A stretch of 64,000 nt of DNA from Linum tenue (taxonomy: Eukaryota; Streptophyta; Magnoliopsida; Malpighiales; Linaceae), in contig CAMGYJ010000011.1 in assembly GCA_946122785.1 (NCBI GenBank), forward strand, positions 15,376,001 to 15,440,000, written 5' to 3'. The notes beneath the pieces are model-generated. The model worked only from the letters and a program-made list of their open reading frames with translations, made no database searches and was not told where the DNA came from. Shown one piece after another: positions 12,401 through 21,298 of this stretch (its first letter is position 1; each line of letters opens with the position of its first letter). The position numbers and the translations under genes are program-made.

Positions 12401-13427
12401 TAATACTTATCTATAAAAAAGGTAAGTAATAACCCAAAACCGCTGGTTCGGGTTAGATGGTTTTGGCCGTTAACCGGATGAACCGGTTAATACCCAGCCG
12501 GTGAGTTTTCTTATCACTTAGAGGCAGTCGAAACCGGGTGAGTGGCCGATTAGCCACGGTCGGACCGGCCAGTCTGGTCTGGTTTTGACAACAATGGTTC
12601 AGGATAAGATTGGCACGTGACTTCCGGCCGAGTTGGGAGAGTTAAGCCTGGAGTTGTGGGCCGACCTGGTCTTCGTCTGGGCTCAAAACGCGCTCAGTCT
12701 AGTCTTGCTCTTGGGCCGAATTAGGCTCTGATATCTTGGTTTGAACTTGTAGACTTTGAATCCGAGTTTGGGCTTGATCTAACTGATTTTGTCTTTGTCT
12801 ATGAAGGTACCTGATTTGTTTGTGGCTCCAAGTGACGACCTAAGGGGGCCCAAGGATTCAAAATGAGTTGGGCCTCCAAGTTTGATTGGTGCCCAAACGA
12901 GAGGATTTTCCCTTGTTTTAATTTCAATTTTCTTTTTCTTTGTTCCTCTTTCAAATGTAAAATTATCTAGTGTAATTTGTAATTCATTATTTGTAATTAT
13001 ACATGTAATAATCTATGCCATTAGCCTTTAATGCTAGATAATTATTATGATGCAATGCAAAATGTCTAATAAAGTTCAAGTGAGTCTTCCAAACCCAATT
13101 CATTTCAATCTAAATTAATTTTGAGCATTCGTTCACTTCAATCATTAAATCAAATTCGAGCCTTCGACTAAATTATCCCCAACTGGGCTTGTGATCATAA
13201 AATTAGGTATATTACCATTCGTTCTATTCTATCTCATTCGAGACTTGTTTAAAATCAGTTATCATACAAGACCTATTTAGGACCATTGGTACTTATTGAC
13301 TTGCTACTGCAAATCTCAACCAATTTTATCCATACTTCTATATCAAGTTGTCCTTTTGAGTTTTAAACAGGGTTTCCTTTTCAATTTTAGTTAGGATGGT
13401 TTCTCCGGACAAAATGTGGTGTCTACA
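9417..13427 (-). other. Probable leader and 5' LTR of the minus-strand Ty3 element
   Basis: Read on the minus strand, TGTAGACACCAC starts at 13427, the kind of start common to Tat-lineage LTRs (TGT-GACACC). No primer site or inner LTR end was found, so the limit is a guess. The stretch holds a hAT insertion (11865-12596) and a C-rich run at 11700-11718. No ORF in it looks real. Confidence 0.35.
11865..12596. mobile_element. Non-autonomous hAT-superfamily element, 732 bp
   Basis: Terminal inverted repeats are CAGTGTTGTCAAAAGCGGAC (left) and, read inward from the right, CATTGTTGTCAAAACCAGAC. A perfect 8-bp target duplication GTTCAGGA flanks it (11857-11864 and 12597-12604), the hAT length. Subterminal parts are rich in ACCGG words. 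No transposase frame is present, so it would need a transposase in trans. Confidence 0.92.
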
Positions 13428-13429
13428 TT

Positions 13430-14760
13430 TCCTATTGTGTTCGACCATTTATTTGATGACTGCCTCAAATCGGTCGAGCAGTGTTTTGTTGTGGTCGACC
13501 ATTTTGGTAATGACTACCTGAAAACGGTCGCCCATTATATGTTAATGGTCGACCATAATTTCTATCAAAATGACCACGATCGACCGAAGAGGCACATAAA
13601 TCGAAAGAATTGTACTAGTCACGGTGACTTGCATGTCACCATAGGTGGACTTTGCTATGGTGACTTGCAAGTCACCGTAACTTGCACTTTTCGGTCGACC
13701 TCAGATAGGATTAGGTCGACCTAATATGTTGTTTCGGTTTTGTGAGGCTTAACGATGCGGTTTACCTTTTACAGCAAACGATCGACCTCTTTGGGAAGCG
13801 AACAATATAAAAGTTCGACCCAAATATCTCAAAGGCGGACCATTTTGCTATTAAAAGGTTGACCTCTATTTCATTAGCTGATCAACATCAAAGTCGAGAT
13901 TATTTAGCAAAATAGTATAAATGGTCGACCTGACAAGTACGAGGTCGACCGTGTGCACACCGTATCCGTATTAGATAAGGATTCCAACACCAGAAAGGTA
14001 ACCCTAACTTGTCTAACACTTAATTTGACTCAAACTCGTCCTAAATATCTATAAATATGAATATATGTCACCTTCACCGCCACCGAAACTCTGAATTTGG
14101 ATTTTTGTACGGTTAGAGCTTTTGTGAAGAAGAAGATCCTTTGCGGTTGTTGTTATACGTGTTTCAAGAGGTCGACCACGTGAAAGGTGAGGTTGACTTG
14201 TTTTAGCTATCGTCGTCATCTTGACTAATTTGTAATTTGCACCATTTAATTTGATGTTTTATTGCGTGCAGAAGACCATTCGGTTGACCCTGATTTCAAT
14301 AAGCCCAGCCTCTATTTGACAATTGTGAGAAATTGAATTTAGGGCACAACACTCGGACTTTTGTACTTGCGAGGTAAGGAAGATCAAACCCAATAGGTCG
14401 ACCTAATTCTTATCATGGTTGACCGTTTCTGTTTGTTTTGCTTGTTTATTCAGAATGTCGACTTTGGCTTTGTTTGTAAGACTATGTTGTGCTCAAAAGG
14501 TCGGCCGGTCAATGTGTCTAGTCGACCTATCAATTTTTCGTGGTAGTATTACACATGTTTTTGTTGGTAAATTGGTATTATTCTGCTGGATAGGTCGACC
14601 TATGAATAGCAAAGGTCGACCTAATTGGTTCTGGTAGTGACAACTTACGTCTTTAAGGTCGACCTAATAATATTTCAGGTCGACCACTTCTCTGTTGTTG
14701 GTCATCTGTACAAAATTAGAGTGACCACCTTAGGGGATTCAGTCGATCGCAGTTAGAAAT
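13430..14760. repeat. Array of GGTCGACC-like palindromes
   Basis: About 20 copies or close variants of the 8-base palindrome GGTCGACC occur here (for example near 13490, 13550, 13692, 13712, 13924, 13942, 14172, 14397, 14593, 14613, 14657 and 14677), spaced irregularly. A mirror pair GGTGACTTGCA / TGCAAGTCACC sits near 13622-13677. It probably belongs to a retroelement, but I find no termini or domains to prove it. Confidence 0.8.
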
Positions 14761-15595
14761 AGGTAGACCGAATTGTGCAAGTTATGGTGAATTGCAAGGC
14801 GCCATAGGCACACCCAATTTTTTTTTACGTCCATCGAATAATCGAGCACAAAGTTTTGATCGTCTGAAATTGTATGTGTATCAGATAAAAATTGTTGGAT
14901 CTCCAATGATTTTGGGGCTTGATCGCGGAGTCTGCAACGATTTTGCTTAATCTCCTTTGGTAAGAGCTGTCAGGATAAAAATGACGTGAACCTAACCATC
15001 CTACAAAATCGCTTGAGATATCCCAATAATTTCCCCAAATTTATGTATATTAATTTTCCTTAGGGCTAATACCTTATTCTGGCCCAAAATATGACCATAT
15101 AATCAACTATGGCCCGTGGTTTGAAAAATTAACATCCCGACCCAAACTTTGTAGTATATAGACTCATTTGGCCAGAAACGTGGTTTGACCGTTTGTTTGG
15201 ACGGTCAACACCGTTAACCGTTAGTCAATTGTCCAAGTCACCGCCATGTCAGCACTAAAGAAAACAAAATCGGATTGCGATTTTCTTTTATTATTTCCTT
15301 TACCTAATTATAAAAAAGCAAAAAAATAAATAAAAGAATTTTTGGCCACCCACCACATTATCCCCTCGCCTCTTTCCTTTTTCGAGCAAAACCAAAAAAA
15401 TCTCTTATTCTCCATCTCGATTTTACTTTTACTCTCGTTTTATCTCCAACAATCGCATACATGGTTGCCTCAACTTTCTTTCTTTCTAATTATTTTTCCC
15501 AGGCGGTGGCCTTATTACTTTCCATTGTGGCAGAGATTTCCCTCATCGAAACATTTTTTTTTTACGCAGGTGGTGGTGGAGACTATCTCAGTCAC

Positions 15596-15597
<2 letters not shown>

Positions 15598-15633
<36 letters not shown>
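15598..15633. repeat. (TC)n microsatellite
   Basis: About 18 uninterrupted TC units inside the central part of the MULE. Confidence 0.95.
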
Positions 15634-15639
<6 letters not shown>

Positions 15640-15804
15640 TCCATACTCTTCATAGCTAGAAACCCCAGACCCTCAATTTCCCCCACCACTTTCTCAAAGA
15701 AGGAAAGAGGCTCCCAAACGGAGTCAGTAGTGGGACAAGCTCGATTCCCCTAAAATCGGGTCGGCGACGTTCTCTTCCGCGATCAGAACAAGATCCCCCT
15801 AGTC

Positions 15805-16086
15805 ATGGCTCATCAACGAAATCACCCGTCGAGAGTCGAATTGTTCTGTTCGTTCATAGCTCAAAATCCATATTCCTTCTTCATTGCCCTCCCTCCCGCC
15901 TTCTTCCTCGGCAGGGTCTACGCCCAAATCTGCTGTCGATTTCTGGACAAGACAAGGAACTTTCAATTAGGCAGCTCTTTCTCCTCCTCCGGTAAATCCC
16001 CTTCTCCAGTACTGAAATCCACGACTGCATCGTCAACACGTGCTGCAACGTCTTTAGACTCGATCCCTCGATTTCAACCCTTCTGA
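15805..16086 (+). CDS. Possible captured gene fragment inside the MULE, 93 codons
   Basis: An uninterrupted frame starts MAHQRNHPSRVELFCSFIAQ and includes a hydrophobic stretch (YSFFIALPPAFFLG, residues about 31-45) that could be a membrane segment, followed by a serine-rich tail. About 140 bases upstream look like a 5' UTR. I do not recognise the protein. It may be the first exon of a host gene carried by the transposon, or a chance frame. Confidence 0.3.
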   Translation: MAHQRNHPSRVELFCSFIAQNPYSFFIALPPAFFLGRVYAQICCRFLDKTRNFQLGSSFSSSGKSPSPVLKSTTASSTRAATSLDSIPRFQPF

Positions 16087-16604
16087 GAGCTTTTAGGGAT
16101 TTTTTTGGTTTTGTTTTAAGAAGGAAAGAGGCGAACGGATAAGGTGTGGGTGGCGGATTTTTTTTTTTTTTTGCATTTTTTTAATTAGGTAAAGAAAATA
16201 ATAAAAGAAAATTGAAATTCGATTTTTTTTCTTTGGTGCTGACATGGCGGTGACCTGGACAGTTGACTAACGATCAATGGTGTTGACCGTCCAAACAAAC
16301 GGTCAAACCACGCTTCCGGCCAAATGAGTCTATATGCTGCAAAGTTCGGGCCAGGATGTTAATTTCTTAAAACACGGGCCAAAATTGATTATATGGTTAT
16401 AGTTCGGGCTAGAATAAGGTATTAACCCTTTTCTTTATTATTACTGTAGTATTATGTGAAATTTGTTTAGCAACTTGTCCATTTTGAGGAAAAACAAATC
16501 TTGTCATATGTGTATTGTTAACTCATAAATCATAATGAGCAATTAAACAACTCAACTCGTTATCCTAAGTAAATAAATCGGATGATCAAACCACTTATGA
16601 AGAA

Positions 16605-16883
16605 CATATCCGGTTCAAGTAAATAAAATCTGATGCACGGGGTGGAGCAATTCTTAGAGAGGTTCAGTCTTTTATTTCTTTTACTCTTGGTTCATTTCAC
16701 CTATATTTTTCGAGACGCGAATAGAGCTACCCATTCAGTGGCACGAAATGCTCTCCGCTATCGTGGACTTCATTATGATTTTTACGATTTTATGTATCTT
16801 TTTTATATTTAAGTTTGTGGAAGTATCTTCTCTTTGTAGTACCTCATTTTAACTCATTTTCCGAAATGATCATTTAAAAAAAA
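16605..16883 (+). mobile_element. 5'-truncated LINE, RNase H end only
   Basis: The frame reads HFTYIFRDANRATHSVARNA and ends at a stop near 16810, matching the C-terminal RNase H end of plant L1-type ORF2. A short 3' UTR and a poly(A) run follow. A 12-bp target duplication ACTTATGAAGAA flanks it (16593-16604 and 16884-16895). Confidence 0.85.
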
Positions 16884-16938
16884 ACTTATGAAGAATTATT
16901 TGAAAAGAACCCTAGTCAAGAAACACCTCCAAGGGGCT

Positions 16939-17489
16939 TGTCACGGCCTTACTCTTGGTCGTGCGGCCCTAACTCTCAATTCCGCTAGAGATGCTAGGCA
17001 GCCTTCTCACAAGCTCTCAAACTCACTCAACTCACAAGAACAAGACACAAGAAGATGGTAGAAACTCTATAGTTGTATTGCTCACAAAAATGATGGATGA
17101 TTACAAATGAGGAGGAGGTGCTCCTTTTATAGGCCCTCCTCTCTTACAAGGTATAAATACCTCTCATAATGCTCTCCCCCATTAACACACCCTATTAAGT
17201 TTCCCCCATAATGCACACCATTATACCACCTCATAATGTGGCTCTTTATGTGCACCATTAAGCTCATATTCAAGATGGGGAATCCTAGGAGCATCCTAAG
17301 CTACTAGGTCTTCCTTAATGCCACACGTGCTTGACTTGGTCCTGATCCGCCACATCATTCGCCATGTCGCCCGCCACGCGTGACATCCTCCCCCACCTAT
17401 TCTCGCGATGCCCTCATCGCGTCCTTGCTACAAAATGCCTCCATCGACCTCGAGCAGCCTCTCTCGACTCTTGAGCCTCGTTGGTGACA
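16939..17489 (-). repeat. 3' LTR of the TR-GAG-like element
   Basis: 551 bp copy of 19620-20170. The gag-protease frame of the element runs about 90 bases into this LTR before its stop at 17397. Confidence 0.93.
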
Positions 17490-19531
17490 TTCTCCTCCAC
17501 TCAATCCACGACGCCCTCGTCGTGGCTCTTTTGAAGACGCCTCCCTTGCCTTAGCTTCATTGCTTGCAAGGTCTCGTTGCACCTTCCTCCAAACCAAGGA
17601 TGGCCCTGGCTCGCTCTCGAGCCTTGTGCCCCCATGATGTTGCGCACTCCTCCGCGGTCTTCTCCGTCGCGTCTTCGAGTGTCCCGCCTTCTCGATCATG
17701 GTGGCCTTTCCTTGCTTCTCCTGGCAAGTCGAAGATGATCCATCCTCGTCTATTATGGCTCCACGATGTTGTGCACTCCTCCTTCTCGTCCTTCTCCAAC
17801 GAGTCTTCGAGTGAGCCGCTGCCTCCACCATCGTTGCCACTTCTCGCTGCTCTTGCCTTGCCAAACACCTCTTGTTTGACTCAAGTTGCTCTCTGGTCAT
17901 GGGAACCGATCTTGCTCCACCATTGATGCAGAATCTATTGGCATATGGGATCGGGAAGGCTTTCTCCCGCACCATGAACTCCATGCCGATGATGACTTGA
18001 TAATCATCCAATGACACAACCTCAAAGTCCGCCACCCCGGTCCATCCTCCTAGCTTGAGTGGCACCTGGCGCGCTACTCCATGAGTTCTTGTGGCCCTTG
18101 AGTTGGTAGCCTTCATCCACCCTCTTCGCTTCTTCTCGTACGTGATGCCCAGCCTCCGCGCTTCATCTACGTCGAGAAGGTTGCAGCTTGCCCCGGTATC
18201 AACCAAGGCTTTTGTCTTCCTTTGGTTGAGCTTTGCCTCTACGAAGCATTGACCGTGTTGCTCGGGATGGGGAGGCTCTTCCGTCCGCTTGATGGCGCTC
18301 AATCTCTTCATGCAACCAATCTTCGCGACATGGGGCTCCACTCTTGGAGTCGCCTCCGCTTCCTCTTCCGAGCTCGAGCACTCTGCTAGTACGGCCTTCA
18401 TTGCCGACAACTTGTGCTTTCTTGGGCAATCTCTCACGCGATGCGGACCATCACAAAGGAAGCAAGTAAGTGGTTTCTCAACCTTATGATTACCTCCTTG
18501 GTCCAGTCTACCACGCCTTCGTGTGTCTCTGTCATAGTCGCGTCCACCTCCATTGCCTCCGAACTCCACACGTTCCTCCGGCTCGTGGTACTCGACTAGG
18601 GACTCGGCAATCGCCATTGCCTCGGCAAGACTTTGCACTCCTCGCCGTTGTAGCTCCAACTTTGCCCATGGTTGGAGGCCGTCAAGGAAGGTGAACATGG
18701 CCTCCTTGTCGGTGTAGTCGGGGATCTCGAGCAACAATTCAGAAAACTCCTTCACATACCCTCGAATCTCTCCTTCGTGAGGAAGCCTCCTTAATCTCGA
18801 CCGGGCTTCAAACTCAACATTCTCTGGGTAGAATTGCCTCTTGATCTCCCTCTTGAAGTCATCCCATGACTCCATCACGCACGTCCCTTTATTGATATCG
18901 CGTTGGGTCCTTCTCCACCACAGCATAGAAACATCACTCAAGTAAAGAGGTGCAGTTTTTACCTTGGTATTCTCATCTCGAATACCCGAAGCTTCGAAGT
19001 ATTGCTCCAAGCTCCATAGGAAGTTCTCTAACTCCCTTGCATTCCTCGACCCTTGAAAGCTCTTTGGCCTAGGAATCTCCATGGTTGAGGTAGGTTGTGC
19101 CGCGGCAGGTCCGTTAGCCATGGCCCTCTTCACAAGCGTCACCACGCTTTTGAGCTCCGCAACCTCCTCCTTCAAGACGGTCACCTCCGCAGCAGCCGCC
19201 TCCTTCATTAGCTCAATGGCATCGTTCATGGCGGTGGAGATGGTGTCTTTGATGAGGGCCATGAGCTCATCTCGAAGCCCTTCATTGCCAACCTCCAAAC
19301 TCGTCACTCTAGCCGCCACACTTTGAACATCGCCTTGGATTTGGGTGAAGTAGCTCCCAAATCCTTCATGACGGTGACATCTTCGGAAAGCTTCACCTCC
19401 ATCCTCGAGACTCGTCTCTCTAGAGACTTGAGAGGATCACGAGTGCTCGACGTACCTTTTGACCTTCCGCCCGGAGTAGGATCTCTTCCACGTTGCTTCT
19501 CTGCATCGTCATGGACTTCTGATCCAGCCAT
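17397..19531 (-). CDS. Gag-protease polyprotein of the TR-GAG-like element, one frameshift
   Basis: The probable start is at 19531 (MAGSEVHDDAEKQRGRDPTP). A one-base shift near 19350 then moves reading into a 640-codon frame (19319-17397). In that frame: an N-terminal helical region (residues 1-65), the retrotransposon gag domain (about 80-240, with LYLSDVSMLWWRR), a CCHC zinc knuckle at about 286-299 (CFLCDGPHRVRDCP), and a pepsin-like retroviral protease with active site VDTGAS near 373-378. After the protease two diverged copies of a basic block (SKTRWRRTRRRSAQH and SKTRRRRPRRSAQHH) replace the polymerase. Gag packages RNA into particles; a partner element would have to supply reverse transcriptase and integrase. 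The long open frame fits recent activity. Confidence 0.8.
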
Positions 19532-19606
19532 TTTTGGTGAGGCTCTCGCTCTTTCTTATATTCCTTCTTGGGGAGTGAGGACACCGGTTCTTCTTTCAGA
19601 ACCAGG

Positions 19607-19619
19607 CTCTGATACCAAC
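19607..19619 (-). other. Primer-binding site, initiator tRNA-Met type
   Basis: On the minus strand TTGGTATCAGAGC follows the 5' LTR, complementary to the 3' end of initiator tRNA-Met. Confidence 0.85.
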
Positions 19620-20170
19620 TGTCACAGCCTTACTCTTGGTCGTGCGGCCCTAACTCTCAATTCCGCTAGAGATGATAGACAGCCTTCTCATAAGCTCTCA
19701 AACTCACTCAACTCACAAGAACAAGACACAAGAAGATGGGAGAAACTCTTTAGTTGTATTGCTCACAAAAATGTTGGATGATTACAAATGAGGAGGAGGT
19801 GCTCCTTTTATAGGCCCTCCTCTCCTACGAGGTATAAATACCTCTCATAATGCTCTCCCCCATTAACACACCCTATTAAGTTTCCCCCATAATGCACACC
19901 ATTATACCACCTCATAATGTGGCTCTTTATGTGCACCATTAAGCTCATATTCAAGATGGGGAATCCTAGGAGCATCCTATGCTACTAGGTCTTCCTTAAT
20001 GCCACACGTGCTTGACTTGGTCCTGATCCGCCACATCATTCGCCATGTCGCCCGCCACGCGTGACATCCTCCCCCACCTATTCTCGCGATGCCCTCATCG
20101 CGTCCTTGCTACGAAATGCCTCCATCAACCTCGAGCAGCCTCTCTCGACTCTTGAGCCTCGTTGGTGACA
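19620..20170 (-). repeat. 5' LTR of the TR-GAG-like element
   Basis: 551 bp, paired with 16939-17489. On the minus strand a TATA-like TATAAAAGGAGC lies near 19802-19813. Confidence 0.93.
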
Positions 20171-20340
20171 GGCTCCAATGAGAAAGCGCCACCTCGGACA
20201 GTCCTCACTGAAACTACGAAATGCCGTTTCTTCATTTCATCCAAAGACAGAGACGTACGGGAAAATCGCTTTTCTTAATCTCTATACTATATCACTATCA
20301 GCAGATCAGAAGCGACGCAGCAGCGTAACATTGGCCAGCC

Positions 20341-21064
20341 TAGTTATTCTGCTAACTGCATAAGTTGTTAGTATATACTAACTAATATCTAAAATGTATG
20401 AACATGTATCCAAGTTTGCTGAGTATCTAGATAGCACAGACTAGTATTCAAAACATCACAAACTAGTATCCAGATAGCATATACCAACTAATATCCACAA
20501 TCAACCAACTAGTATTCAATATTGATACTCTTATGTGTTATTTGGATACTTTTATGTGTTATGTGGATACTAATTATGTGTTGTATGGATACTATTCTGT
20601 GTTGTCTAGATATTTGTTTGTGAATTTGAGATAATAGTTGATTCGTGGTGGATATCAGTTAGCAAACTTTGAATACTAGTATGTAATCTCTAGATACTTT
20701 AGTACTTGGATACTAGTTCATGTATTTTGGATATCAGTTAGTATCTGCTAACGAATCTTCAAGTTAGCAGATTAACTTTTCCAACATTGGCTGCCAGACA
20801 TAGAAAATCAGGGGAAGCCATACTCGAGAACCGTGAAGAAGAATCACTATAAAAGTATCCAAATAACACATAAGAGTATCCATATTGAATACTAGTTGGT
20901 TGATTGTGGATATTAGTTGGTATCTGCTATCTGGATACTAGTTTGTGATGTTTTGAGTACTAGTTTGTGCTATCTAGATACTTAGAATACTTGGATATTA
21001 GTTCATACATTTTGAATATTAGTTAGTATATACTAACGAATTTTCAAGTTAGCAGATTAACTAG
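20341..21064. repeat. Long inverted repeat with an SDE3 exon fragment in its loop
   Basis: The left arm (20341-20554) and the inverted right arm (20851-21064) match over about 214 bp with roughly 15 mismatches. The loop holds a second, more diverged copy of the right half (about 20556-20780) and then 20781-20850. Within the latter, 20813-20850 is identical to SDE3 coding positions 21837-21874, in the same orientation. The arms are made of words such as GGATACTAGTTGG, and their outer ends (GTTAATCTGCTAAC) look like terminal inverted repeats of a MITE. It may be two MITE copies joined head to head. Confidence 0.88.
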
Positions 21065-21298
21065 GTTGGAAAATCAGGGCCCAACAGCTCTCGATTCTCT
21101 CTACTCTGATTGAACTCAACTGAGTAACCCACCACTCCCTCCCCGTACCTGCTTCTGGTTGTTCTCTTCGCCCCCGTTCGCCGCAGGTTAGTGGCTCGCC
21201 GTTTGGATTTTCCCTTCCGACTGGGGCTTTTGGGTTTTAATTTTGGTTTCCATTTCTCTCCCTTTCAGGGGGGTCGTTGGTTAGGGGTTTTTGTATTC
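21064..21298 (+). promoter_or_regulatory. SDE3 promoter and 5' UTR
   Basis: GGGCCCAAC at 21077-21085 contains the plant site II/TCP-type element GGGCCCA, common in promoters of housekeeping genes. No TATA box is seen. A 5' UTR intron is likely: donor GCAG|GTTAG after 21186, acceptor TTTCAG at 21263-21268 (82 nt). The inverted repeat just upstream leaves at most about 120 bp of ordinary promoter before this intron. Confidence 0.5.

Larger units (their letters stand above)
15063..16428. mobile_element. MULE-type element with long inverted termini, 1366 bp
   Basis: The left end GGGCTAATACCTTATTCTGG matches the inverted right end GGGTTAATACCTTATTCTAG. Similarity between the ends continues for roughly 290 bp (15063-15355 against 16140-16428). 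Flanks TTTTCCTTA (15054-15062) and TTTTCTTTA (16429-16437) make a 9-bp target duplication with one mismatch, as expected for Mutator-like elements. No transposase is visible. The centre (about 15360-16130) is unrelated to the ends and may be captured host sequence. Confidence 0.82.
16939..20170 (-). mobile_element. TR-GAG-like retrotransposon with gag-protease only, 3232 bp
   Basis: Two LTRs of 551 bp (16939-17489 and 19620-20170) differ at about a dozen positions by eye, so insertion is recent. Both begin TGTCAC and end TGACA. A 4-bp GGCT flanks the element (16935-16938 and 20171-20174). On the minus strand the 5' LTR is the right one: it is followed by a primer site for initiator tRNA-Met, then a gag-protease frame, then a purine tract GTGGAGGAGAA beside the left LTR. 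The internal region is only 2130 bp and has no reverse transcriptase or integrase. Confidence 0.9.

Noticed and set aside
17557..17926. Frames of 103 and 120 codons on both strands
   Set aside because: Alternative frames of the repetitive basic tail of the gag-protease ORF.
21191..21298. Upstream extension of the SDE3 frame
   Set aside because: It has no ATG (it would need a GTG start), overlaps a probable 5' UTR intron, and family similarity starts after ATG 21299.
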